A stretch of DNA of 11,584 bases from Lachnospiraceae bacterium UBA4260. GTDB taxonomy: Bacteria > Bacillota > Clostridia > Lachnospirales > Lachnospiraceae. Made by a program: the position numbers and the translations under genes. Shown here one piece after another: positions 1 through 6,429 of the stretch (position 1 is the first letter of the stretch; every line of letters begins with the position of its first letter). The DNA lies in NCBI GenBank assembly GCA_002395235.1, contig DGWK01000020.1, positions 1 to 11,584 of the forward strand, in the 5' to 3' direction. Under the pieces are notes generated by a model. It did not search any database. It worked only from the letters and a program-made list of their open reading frames with translations, and was not told where the DNA came from.

Positions 1-54
1 TCTCATTTTTCACACGCCCTTCATTATTTACCGGGATGTATCTGGTCTGTCCGA

Positions 55-363
55 TCAGTCTAACTCAGTATATGCTCTGTAAATGTAGCCGTAGCACTCG
101 CCTCCTCTGGGATCATAGATCCAGAGTCTCCACCACTGGCCGTCTGTTGTGAGTCCGTCGACCTTAAGTCTGTGGCCTCTCTCATAAACCTTGGCGATCT
201 CGCCGTTGGGCCAATATCTGCAGTTCAGAGTGGAAGAAGTAACTCTCACCCAGCGAGGCTTGATATCGGTCACGCTGTAGTTCTCTCCGCCCATGCCGTC
301 GTTTCCGCCCACGACTTCGTTAAGCAGCTCGTCATTTACCTTGTTGTTATTAATTTCGCTCAT
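55..363 (-). CDS. Small secreted SH3-domain protein with a double-glycine (bacteriocin-type) leader
   Basis: A 102-residue protein. The first 20 residues look like a double-glycine leader: Gly19-Gly20 at the cleavage site, Val17 at -4 and Leu14 at -7, with an acidic polar stretch before them. Such leaders are normally removed by peptidase-containing ABC transporters (C39 family) during export. After a short Gly/Asn spacer, residues about 36-100 resemble a bacterial SH3 (SH3b) domain: a VTSSTLNCRYWPNG stretch matches the usual 'LNVRSGPNG' strand, followed by a Trp-Trp pair and an ending YGYIYRAY. SH3b domains usually bind cell-wall peptides or other extracellular ligands. There is no Sec signal peptide and no membrane segment. 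The start is supported by GGAGG at 370-374, six bases before the ATG. No transporter or maturation gene is visible here. The gene is separated from the metabolic genes by a terminator, so it is probably unrelated to them. The target is unknown. Confidence 0.75.
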   Translation of the reverse strand: MSEINNNKVNDELLNEVVGGNDGMGGENYSVTDIKPRWVRVTSSTLNCRYWPNGEIAKVYERGHRLKVDGLTTDGQWWRLWIYDPRGGECYGYIYRAYTELD

Positions 364-470
364 TTTAGTCCTCCAATTCCGGGATTTTATTTCTCATTGG
401 CCTGAGTGTGCCATCGTTCCCGATTTCCTTTTTTATCAGTTCTTTCCGCTGATCATTTATCAGCTACATT

Positions 471-499
471 ACTATATACGAGTGGATCTCTGATATCCA
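471..499 (-). promoter_or_regulatory. Possible promoter of the SH3 gene, overlapping an inverted repeat
   Basis: On the minus strand a TGGATA box (494-499) and a TATAGT box (471-476) are 17 bases apart, predicting a start near 464 and a leader of about 100 bases. The -35 box is poor (4 of 6). A 6-bp inverted repeat, GTGGAT (482-487) and ATCCAC (495-500), covers the -35 and spacer and could be an operator. Elsewhere in 364-577 I see AT-rich sequence, repeated TATCAG/CTGAT words and a small palindrome (CGCCT-G-AGGCG, 555-565), but no gene. Confidence 0.35.
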
Positions 500-577
500 C
501 GCGCGAATTTAATTTTTTTGAGATGATCTTAATTGCCATATTAAATGCAACTTCCGCCTGAGGCGCTCAAGAACGCC

Positions 578-624
578 AAAAGGCTGTGCCCGTCCACTCA
601 TTTCGTGAACGGGCACAGCCTTTT
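578..624. terminator. Strong symmetric rho-independent terminator
   Basis: A perfect 16-bp stem (578-593 with 609-624) carries a GC-rich core GGCTGTGCCCG. Three more pairs close inside it (595-597 with 605-607). Runs of A at 578-580 and T at 621-625 give a T-tract in either direction. It lies about 60 bases downstream of the transporter stop codon and upstream of the SH3 gene promoter, so it most likely ends the transporter transcript and insulates the SH3 gene. Confidence 0.9.
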
Positions 625-686
625 TACGTAGTTTTTGAGGTCGAATTATTCAAGTACTCTATTCAAGTATTCATTTGTTGTGCGTA

Positions 687-1997
687 TCAGGCTGCCGCTT
701 TTTCCTCATGAATCTGGCTGCCGATCTGCTTAGTAGTGGTCATCAGCATCAGGACGATGGCGATGATCAGAAGAACGATCATAGTGACATAAGAGCCGGA
801 GAAGGAGCTCTTCGCAGCAACCATGGAGATCAGAAGAACGCCGAAGCTCTCGATAACCTTGAAGGGAACGGAGACAACAGGCCATGCGTTCTCGAAGTCC
901 TGACGACCGAATACATTGGTTACCATGGATACCGTGACGTTGGAGAAAGCGGACATTGCTGCCATGAAAGTGCCTGTGCAGAGAGTCGCTACCACAGGAT
1001 TGCCGCCGGCCATGATCAGACCGATGCATGCTGCGATCTCAAAGCATACGAAGATGATGGAAGCAGTACGTGTGCCGAAGATGTTGTCGGCGACACCGCC
1101 GAGCCAGTTTCCGAGGATACCGGTGGGCCACAGGGATGTCAGAAGCATGATTCCGAATGCCGGATCATGTCCGAAGGAAGCCAGTGTGGGAACCAGCTGT
1201 CCGAGGAAACCACCTGCGCACATCATGCAGATACCCCAACCGATAGCGATTGTCCAGGTATATTTGCAGCGAAGGACCGCAGATACTGTCCAAGGGGAAC
1301 GCTTCTTGTACTCTTCTGCCGCCTTTGCCTCAGCCATGAGCTCTTCCATGGAGACGCTGCGGTCGTTGTCCGGCCACGCACCTGCTTCCTCAGGGTTGTT
1401 CTTTGCAAAAAGACCAACGAGGACCGCAACAATGATCATAAGAGTGGACCACATAAGCAGGGTGAGCTTTACTCCGTAAACGGGGACCATCTTGCTGGTG
1501 ATCAGAGTAACGGTCGCATTACCGATGGTAAGACCCATGGTCGCCATGCCCATGTACATACCGCGGGTACGAGGGAACCAGTTTGCGGCGAAAGTTGCTA
1601 CCGCAATCTGAGAATAGGCGACTGCGAAGAAGCAGAACAGGATGACTGACAGGTAGAATGTCGGAATGCTGGGCGCAAACGCGAAGAACAGAGTTGAAAT
1701 CGCGCCGCCGACCAGACCGATGATCGCAACAGCTTTTGAACCCATCTTTTTGTTGAGCGGACCCCAGACGAAGATACCTGCCACGCCGACCAGCTGTCCG
1801 ATCGTAATCGCGGCTGCCAGCTGGGAGTTTGTCCATCCGTACAGTGCCTCGAAGTAACCATAGTAGAAGTTGATCGCAAAGTGAAGCGGTCCCTGATAGA
1901 AATAGTAGAATGCCATACCCATCAGTGCAATGCCCCAGCCCTTTACGCCAAACGCGGGAAGGTATTTGCTAATACCCGTAACCTTTTTTTGTTCCAT
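687..1997 (-). CDS. MFS transporter, oxalate/formate-antiporter-like (carboxylate transport)
   Basis: A 436-residue, 12-helix major facilitator. Visible family marks are the loop after helix 2 (GPLNKKMGSK, residues 79-88), the helix 4-5 segment NWFPRTRGMYMGMATMG (139-155), and the cytoplasmic loop between the two halves with NPEEAGAWPD (201-210) followed by a charged helix. This PEEAG..PD loop is typical of the OFA (oxalate/formate antiporter) branch, which carries small carboxylates. The substrate here is not readable from sequence. The start at 1997 is chosen because AGGGGAAAGGC precedes it; a longer reading to 2084 adds 29 non-membrane residues with no good ribosome binding site. The gene has its own promoter and terminator. 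Two copies of the palindrome also found in front of the neighbouring operon lie upstream, suggesting it imports that operon's substrate or exports the resulting acid (inference). Confidence 0.85.
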   Translation of the reverse strand: MEQKKVTGISKYLPAFGVKGWGIALMGMAFYYFYQGPLHFAINFYYGYFEALYGWTNSQLAAAITIGQLVGVAGIFVWGPLNKKMGSKAVAIIGLVGGAISTLFFAFAPSIPTFYLSVILFCFFAVAYSQIAVATFAANWFPRTRGMYMGMATMGLTIGNATVTLITSKMVPVYGVKLTLLMWSTLMIIVAVLVGLFAKNNPEEAGAWPDNDRSVSMEELMAEAKAAEEYKKRSPWTVSAVLRCKYTWTIAIGWGICMMCAGGFLGQLVPTLASFGHDPAFGIMLLTSLWPTGILGNWLGGVADNIFGTRTASIIFVCFEIAACIGLIMAGGNPVVATLCTGTFMAAMSAFSNVTVSMVTNVFGRQDFENAWPVVSVPFKVIESFGVLLISMVAAKSSFSGSYVTMIVLLIIAIVLMLMTTTKQIGSQIHEEKAAA

Positions 1998-2098
1998 GCC
2001 TTTCCCCTTTCTGAAATTGAACAATGGATTAATGGTGTTTGAGGTTGGCAAGCCGCTCAAAGGAATTTCGATTTTTGGGTGCACTTAACAAACCATTC

Positions 2099-2116
2099 AT
2101 TGTGTTATTGCACAAC
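2099..2116 (+). promoter_or_regulatory. Operator-like palindrome, copy 1 (transporter promoter)
   Basis: ATTGTG, then TTATTG, then CACAAC: 5-bp arms TTGTG/CACAA around a 6-base spacer. It lies just downstream of the predicted transporter start point (about +8 to +25), where a bound protein would block transcription. The same pattern recurs at 2264-2281 and 8844-8861, with the spacer always ending in TTG. Confidence 0.55.
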
Positions 2117-2129
2117 AAACAGCATGGTG

Positions 2130-2158
2130 TTTATATTATATTGAAATATCGTGCACAA
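2130..2158 (-). promoter_or_regulatory. Predicted promoter of the MFS transporter
   Basis: On the minus strand, TTGTGC (2153-2158), a 17-base spacer and TATAAA (2130-2135). The surrounding DNA is very AT-rich. An alternative pairing is TTGATA (2160-2165) with TATAAT (2135-2140), but its spacing of 19 is less usual. Either one gives a leader of roughly 125-130 bases that contains operator copy 1. Confidence 0.5.
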
Positions 2159-2260
2159 GTATCAAACCCCTTTAAATACTTGCTTTATAACAAAACAATA
2201 TATTTTTACAGAGTTTTTTACAATGTTCCCCAGTTCAAAGCCTGCTGTCCCTGCCTAAAG

Positions 2261-2284
2261 TTTATTGTGTATTTGCACAATAAA
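2261..2284 (+). promoter_or_regulatory. Operator-like palindrome, copy 2 (perfect 9-bp arms)
   Basis: Arms TTTATTGTG (2261-2269) and CACAATAAA (2276-2284) are exact reverse complements around the spacer TATTTG. The core (2264-2281) matches the motif at 2099-2116 and 8844-8861. It lies about 140 bases upstream of the predicted transporter start point and abuts the terminator of the upstream operon. AT-rich arms and the lack of a T-run argue against it being a terminator itself. Confidence 0.65.
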
Positions 2285-2320
2285 ACAGGCTCCAGAATCC
2301 GCAGGTTCAGGAGTCTGTTT
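2281..2320 (-). terminator. Terminator of the acyl-metabolism operon
   Basis: Read on the minus strand, AAACAGACTCC (2310-2320) pairs with GGAGCCTGTTT (2283-2293), 10 of 11 positions, around a 16-base loop. A T-run (TTTTATT) follows from 2285 downwards. It begins 29 bases after the last stop codon of the operon. Its 3' end overlaps the perfect palindrome at 2261-2284. Confidence 0.6.
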
Positions 2321-2348
2321 GATTTACCGTTCTGACATAACGAATGTA

Positions 2349-2786
2349 TTAGTTTTTAAAGAGTGCGGCCACCGGTCTCTCGATCACTATTCCGGTGATC
2401 AGACCGACCAGGTGAAGCTGGAAATATGTGCTGAGCCACACACGGATCAAATCGGGAGACGGTCCGAGATGGATCAGGGCGATACTGAAGCTTACGATGG
2501 TGACATAGATTGCGTTGACTATAAAATTGCGCGCCACCACTTCAGCGAATGTGCCCGGTCTGGTCTTACAGATGTCCTGCGCAAACCATTTCCCGATCTT
2601 TCCCACGGGAATAACAGCCGCCGCGATGGTATTGATCGTAAACGCCTGGCAGCATCCTGTCACCCAGCCCGCCAATGTATCGCCTCCGGCCAGAATCGTA
2701 GCCGCTGTATTGATAGAGAGCGCCATCAGCACATTCGTCAGGATGTTCCATTTGAAGAACTGCATCGGTGTCATATCGGGCCTCAT
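2349..2786 (-). CDS. Small integral membrane protein with two internal repeats (DUF2798-like)
   Basis: A 145-residue protein with about four hydrophobic helices. It appears to be two copies of a two-helix unit. The first is about residues 9-70 (KWNILTNVLMALSINTAATI ... AGWVTGCCQAFTINTIAAAV). The second is about residues 85-142 (RNFIVNAIYVTIVSFSIALI ... WLSTYFQLHLVGLITGIVIE). Each unit has an Asn in its first helix and ends with a proline-containing basic turn. The pattern recalls DUF2798 proteins, but I cannot confirm the family and the function is unknown. The start at 2786 overlaps the esterase stop codon as ATGA, with GGAG seven bases upstream, so translation is probably coupled. As last gene of the operon it may help transport or membrane placement. 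A longer reading to 2852 would overlap the esterase more and is not needed. Confidence 0.7.
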   Translation of the reverse strand: MRPDMTPMQFFKWNILTNVLMALSINTAATILAGGDTLAGWVTGCCQAFTINTIAAAVIPVGKIGKWFAQDICKTRPGTFAEVVARNFIVNAIYVTIVSFSIALIHLGPSPDLIRVWLSTYFQLHLVGLITGIVIERPVAALFKN

Positions 2787-3757
2787 AGTTCTTCTCCCCG
2801 GAACCTTCCATCCAGAAACTGCGCTGACATGATTACGGCTGCTTCTGCCCACGCGGCAAAAAAGGGACTCAGTGTCTTCTTCGTATCATCGAGAGTCACC
2901 GCGTCAAAAAATTCGATATTTCCCGCGTCCTCGATGTAGCCGTGGTGAACGTCGGGCATGACCCGGCAGTATACGGAAACGCCGGCTTCGCGGAGCTTGT
3001 CTGCAAAAAGAAGGCCTTCTTTGCGCAGTGCGTCCTTTTCAGCCGGAATCACCATAGTCGGTGCGAAGTTCTTCAGCTCCTCCCCCGTCGCGCAGATTGG
3101 AGATACCAGTGGCAGACTCCTCTCCTCCTCACGGGAGTAGAGTTTTGTAAAGGCTGACATGACCGCCGGATCCATATCACAGTCAAAGTGTTCCTTTTCC
3201 GAGGGCATATGCACGGAATCCAGATAAGGATAGTGAAGTACAACGCCCTTCAGAGCAGGAATCTCCCCGGCTGCGCTCCTGATCGCCGCCGCTGCAGCCA
3301 GTGTGGCGCCTCCGGAAAAGCCGATCAGGCCGATGCTCGTGCCGTCCATCCCGTACTGCTCTCCGCTCTGTGCGAAAAATCGGATCAGGTCGCAGAGATC
3401 GTCCACCGGCGCAGGGAAGGGAAACTCGGGCGTCAGTCTGTAGTCGACGCCGATCACATTGACATCGATAAGATCACAGATTTTCTGACAAATCGCGTCG
3501 TCCCGCCTTGCCTCGCCTAATACAAAGCCGCCTCCGTGGAGTTCATAGATGACCGGTCTGCCCCCTGAGCGGGCGCGGTGCAGGTATACCTGCACCTCCC
3601 TGCCCTCCAGAGGTATAACCACCGGCTCGCCTTTAATGGTCTGCCCCTCCAGTACCTGGTGCTGAAATCTGCGGATCGAAGGGACCATATCAAGAAATCC
3701 TCTCAGTTCAGGATCCGTAATCTCCGGACATAACCGCTGTCTTTGTCTTCTGGCCAT
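2783..3757 (-). CDS. Alpha/beta hydrolase, hormone-sensitive-lipase (HSL) family esterase
   Basis: A 324-residue cytoplasmic alpha/beta hydrolase. The HSL-family oxyanion motif HGGG is at 74-77. The nucleophile is probably Ser148 in GFSGG (146-150), a variant of the usual GDSAGG. The acid is probably Asp242 and the base His272 in DVHHGY. VDYRLTPEFPFPAPVDD (104-120) is the usual family stretch after the oxyanion loop. The family hydrolyses short-chain carboxylic esters; the substrate here is unknown. AAGGTGA precedes the ATG at 3757, overlapping the kinase stop codon with only nine bases between the two genes. The downstream membrane-protein gene overlaps by four bases. It is a second hydrolase in an operon that already encodes a CocE-type one, so it may act on a different bond of the same compound (inference). 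Confidence 0.85.
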   Translation of the reverse strand: MARRQRQRLCPEITDPELRGFLDMVPSIRRFQHQVLEGQTIKGEPVVIPLEGREVQVYLHRARSGGRPVIYELHGGGFVLGEARRDDAICQKICDLIDVNVIGVDYRLTPEFPFPAPVDDLCDLIRFFAQSGEQYGMDGTSIGLIGFSGGATLAAAAAIRSAAGEIPALKGVVLHYPYLDSVHMPSEKEHFDCDMDPAVMSAFTKLYSREEERSLPLVSPICATGEELKNFAPTMVIPAEKDALRKEGLLFADKLREAGVSVYCRVMPDVHHGYIEDAGNIEFFDAVTLDDTKKTLSPFFAAWAEAAVIMSAQFLDGRFRGEEL

Positions 3758-3766
3758 AGCATCACC

Positions 3767-4879
3767 TTAGTCTTTGTACTCAAACGGGAATCCGTTCCAT
3801 ACCGGAACGCCTGTATATTCCTTGGTTTCTTCAACGCCGTCCAGTGCGCGGATCGCGCCGGAAGCTAGCGCTTCCATCTCAAAATCTCCTCCGTAAACAA
3901 TCAGGGGAGCGATCCAACCCGCGTACTTGCGGATGTTCTCAATAAAATCCTTGTCATTAGATACACCGCCGGTCATGACAATGGCATCGACCTTTCCCTC
4001 CATGACACAGGCGTAGGATCCGATATATTTTGCCAGCTGATAGGCAAAATTCTCATAGACCAGTTTTGCCCACTCATCGCCGTTCTCGATGCGCTTTTTG
4101 ATCTCGATCATGTTGTCGGTACCCAGAAGGGAAATAAGGCCGCCGGTCTTGCTTACCTTCTTCTTCATGTCGTCTTCGGTGTACTTGCCCGAGAAGCACA
4201 TTTTGATTACGGGAAGCAGCGGTACATAACCGGAGCGGTTAGGAGCCATCGGCCCGTCGCCGTTGAGAACGTCGTTTCCGTCCACGATCCTGCCGTATTT
4301 CTGTGCTGTGATGGAAAGTCCGCCGCCCACGTGGCATACGACGAAGCAGCAGTCCTCGTACTTCTTTCCCAGCTCAGCTGCGGCGCGCATAGCTACCTCT
4401 TTCTGGTTGAGCACATGTACGTGAGACTCTCTGTAAATCCCCTTGATGCCGCAGACTCTCGCGACATCATCAAATTCATCTACATCCGGAGGATTTACCA
4501 GAAAAGCAGGCTTTCCGGTCTTTTCGGCGAAGTCGCCGATGATCTGGGCGCCCAGGATTGCGGGATGCTCCATCAGTCTTCCCGAGGAGCAGTCCTCGAG
4601 GATCTTATCATTTACCGGAAAGATTCCGCCGGGTGTGGAGACAAGGCCGCCGGAGTAAGCCGCAAAGGCATCCATGCTTGCGATGTCGATGTTGTTTTCC
4701 TTAAGAAGGCCCAAAATAGTGTCTACTCTGTAAGGTTTCTGCTCACTTACCCTTGCAAAGCTCTTGAGGACCTCGGGATCGTGTTGAACGTTAGCTTTAA
4801 AGACCTGCTCGGTTCCGTCAAACACCGCGAGCTTGGTGGATGTGGATCCGGGACTCAGTGTAAAAATACGATGTGCCAC
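3767..4879 (-). CDS. buk: Butyrate kinase-family acyl kinase
   Basis: A 370-residue member of the acetate/butyrate kinase (ASKHA) fold. It transfers phosphate between acyl phosphate and ADP, giving carboxylate and ATP. Visible motifs are the N-terminal phosphate loop SPGSTSTKLAVF (9-20), HVGGGLSI (183-190), DGNDVLNGDGPMAPNRSG (200-217), and the adenosine-site TGGVSND (303-309). Arrangement and length match butyrate kinases (about 355) rather than acetate kinases (about 400). Acetate, propionate or branched-chain acids could also be the substrate. The start is GTG at 4879, with GGAG eight bases upstream. The gene follows the phosphotransacylase by 74 bases, the classic transacylase-kinase pair for substrate-level phosphorylation. 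Unusually, the pair sits behind a carrier-protein hydrolase and a holo-ACP synthase. Confidence 0.88.
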   Translation of the reverse strand: MAHRIFTLSPGSTSTKLAVFDGTEQVFKANVQHDPEVLKSFARVSEQKPYRVDTILGLLKENNIDIASMDAFAAYSGGLVSTPGGIFPVNDKILEDCSSGRLMEHPAILGAQIIGDFAEKTGKPAFLVNPPDVDEFDDVARVCGIKGIYRESHVHVLNQKEVAMRAAAELGKKYEDCCFVVCHVGGGLSITAQKYGRIVDGNDVLNGDGPMAPNRSGYVPLLPVIKMCFSGKYTEDDMKKKVSKTGGLISLLGTDNMIEIKKRIENGDEWAKLVYENFAYQLAKYIGSYACVMEGKVDAIVMTGGVSNDKDFIENIRKYAGWIAPLIVYGGDFEMEALASGAIRALDGVEETKEYTGVPVWNGFPFEYKD

Positions 4880-4953
4880 TTTAGTTCTCCTTTTTATCAG
4901 TCAATAATCTGTTTGAATCCAGTTTGGGCCAGTATCAGATTCTTATAATCCGT

Positions 4954-5946
4954 TTACTGCGCCGCGATCACTACCATGGCGATATCGCCAACGATCTCCT
5001 CTACGGAAGAGCCGCGGGAGGAATCTGCCACGGGCTTGTTGAATCCTGACAGGGTGTGTCCGTATCCCTTGCCCTTGCCGAAGATCTGGATCATTTTGAT
5101 ACCTATGTTGGCGGCGTTGAGTTCGGGGAAGATAAGGATATTGGCCTTACCGGCAACCTTGCTCTCTCTCTTGATCTTCTTTTCGGCAACAGCGGGAATA
5201 ATTGCCGCGTCGAGCTGGAACTCGCCGTCAATGGCCAGGTCAGGTCTTCTCTCCTGGGCGATCCGGATCGCTTCGTTGATCTTATCAACGCTGGAAGCAG
5301 TTCCGCTGCCGAGGGTGGAGAAGCTCAGGAACGCGCATCTGGGCTCCCAGCCCATCAGGGCTTTGATATTGTCGCAAGTCGCAATGGCAATAGAAGCCAG
5401 TTCGTCGGGAGCAGGCTCCGCATTGAGTCCGCAGTCCGCAAGCGCAATCCTGTTTCCTTCCGGCCCGTCAAATCCGGGGATCTCCGTGAGTGCGAAGATG
5501 GAAGGGACGTCTACGCCGTCCTGCATGCCGATGGTCTGCTGAGCTGCGATCAGGACATCGCCGGTGGTATTAACATGGCCGCAGAAAGTGCAGTCCACAT
5601 CGCCTGCCGCTTCCATGATCATCGCGTAGTACATGGGATTCTTCATCTTGCGCTTGCATCCTTTTTCAGACAGCATCAGTTTGGGATACTGCATGTAGCG
5701 CGCGATGACGGCATCGCGTGCCGCCTCGTCCGTGATATCCACGATTTCCATTCCCTCGAGGGAAACGCCCACTCTCTCAGCAGTCTCCTTGATCAACGCG
5801 GGATCATTTACCAACACAGGTGTGCCGATGCCGTCGTCAAGAACTCTGCGGGCTGCAAGAAGAGTTTTGTCAGCCTCACACTCGGGGAGCGCTACTCTCT
5901 TGGGATTCTGTTTGGCTTTTTCGATCAAAGTTTCAATCAGGCTCAT
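4954..5946 (-). CDS. Phosphate acyltransferase (phosphotransacetylase/phosphotransbutyrylase family)
   Basis: A 330-residue PTA/PTB-family enzyme exchanging an acyl thioester and phosphate for acyl phosphate. Visible motifs are ALPECEADKTLLAA (19-32), CGHVNTTGDVLIAA (122-135), FLSFSTLGSG (206-215), DGEFQLDAAIIP (240-251), VAGKANILIFPELNAANIG (264-282) and VADSSRGSSVEEIVGD (306-321), the last carrying the Ser-Arg pair of the Pta active site. Length and motifs look closer to single-domain phosphate acetyltransferase than to Ptb (about 300), so I give no symbol. The usual thiol carrier is CoA; here an ACP-bound thioester is also possible (inference). The start at 5946 is preferred because GGAG lies eight bases upstream. 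ATGs at 5952 and 5982 are too close to that site or lack one. It starts 32 bases after the acpS-like gene and is followed by the kinase. Confidence 0.85.
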   Translation of the reverse strand: MSLIETLIEKAKQNPKRVALPECEADKTLLAARRVLDDGIGTPVLVNDPALIKETAERVGVSLEGMEIVDITDEAARDAVIARYMQYPKLMLSEKGCKRKMKNPMYYAMIMEAAGDVDCTFCGHVNTTGDVLIAAQQTIGMQDGVDVPSIFALTEIPGFDGPEGNRIALADCGLNAEPAPDELASIAIATCDNIKALMGWEPRCAFLSFSTLGSGTASSVDKINEAIRIAQERRPDLAIDGEFQLDAAIIPAVAEKKIKRESKVAGKANILIFPELNAANIGIKMIQIFGKGKGYGHTLSGFNKPVADSSRGSSVEEIVGDIAMVVIAAQ

Positions 5947-5978
5947 TTTCATCTCTCCATTATTTCTATTAGATATTG

Positions 5979-6362
5979 TCAACTGTCTCTCTTTTCCATG
6001 ACGGCAAATGCAATAACAAAAGGGAGATCGTAGCTTAGCGAAATATGCACATGTGTCGCACCAATGGACTCTGCCGTCCTGCGTGCGTTCCCGTGCAGTG
6101 TCACCCTCGGCGCACCCGTATCATCTCCCAGAATCTCGATCTCATTCAGCCTTATGCTGTCTGGATGGGCTCCGAAAGCCTTGAACACGGCTTCCTTGCC
6201 CGCGAACCGGGTAGCGTAGTAACTGTGCGCGTCGAGGCGCGTCATCGCCTCTGCGATCTCCCTTTCCGTGTAAGTCTTTTTCAGAAAAGGATCGGAGGGA
6301 GACAGCGATGACTCAGCAAGCTGATGTGCGTTTAATATATCGGTCCCGATGCCGAGGATCAT
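5979..6362 (-). CDS. acpS: Holo-[acyl-carrier-protein] synthase (AcpS-type phosphopantetheinyl transferase)
   Basis: A 127-residue enzyme of AcpS length. It transfers 4'-phosphopantetheine from CoA to a conserved serine of a carrier domain. Motifs are GIGTDIL (4-10, metal-binding Asp8), YATRFAGKEAVFKAFG (49-64, Glu57) and the C-terminal HVHISLSYDLPFVIAFAVME, where the usual SHD is SYD. GGAGG lies eight bases before the ATG at 6362. It is the second gene of the operon, 67 bases after the stop codon of an ORF that begins with an ACP-like domain. It therefore may be dedicated to that carrier rather than being the housekeeping enzyme, although the housekeeping role cannot be excluded from this window. 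Confidence 0.88.
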   Translation of the reverse strand: MILGIGTDILNAHQLAESSLSPSDPFLKKTYTEREIAEAMTRLDAHSYYATRFAGKEAVFKAFGAHPDSIRLNEIEILGDDTGAPRVTLHGNARRTAESIGATHVHISLSYDLPFVIAFAVMEKRDS

Positions 6363-6429
6363 GCCGTCTCCCTCCAGATTATTGATTTTTATGTCGTCGA
6401 TATTTTGTCAAAAAAGAACATTCCGTAAA

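Noticed and set aside
1..54. Possible start of another minus-strand gene (ATG at 4-6 with GAAGGG about ten bases upstream)
   Set aside because: Only two codons are visible, and the ribosome binding site is weak and too far from the start. A second gene after the SH3 gene is plausible but cannot be supported.
2264..2281. Rex or CRP/FNR binding site
   Set aside because: Known Rex sites have TTGT and ACAA ten bases apart, and CRP sites have TGTG and CACA eight apart. Here the gaps are eight and six, so neither spacing fits.
4880..4953. Hairpin or regulatory RNA between the transacylase and kinase genes
   Set aside because: Only direct CTGG words and repeated CTGATA words are present, with no convincing stem or T-run.
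6363..6429. Internal promoter before the acpS gene (TTGACA on the minus strand)
   Set aside because: The -35 box is perfect, but no acceptable -10 box lies 16-18 bases away. The gap also contains no hairpin, so I treat the genes as one transcript.
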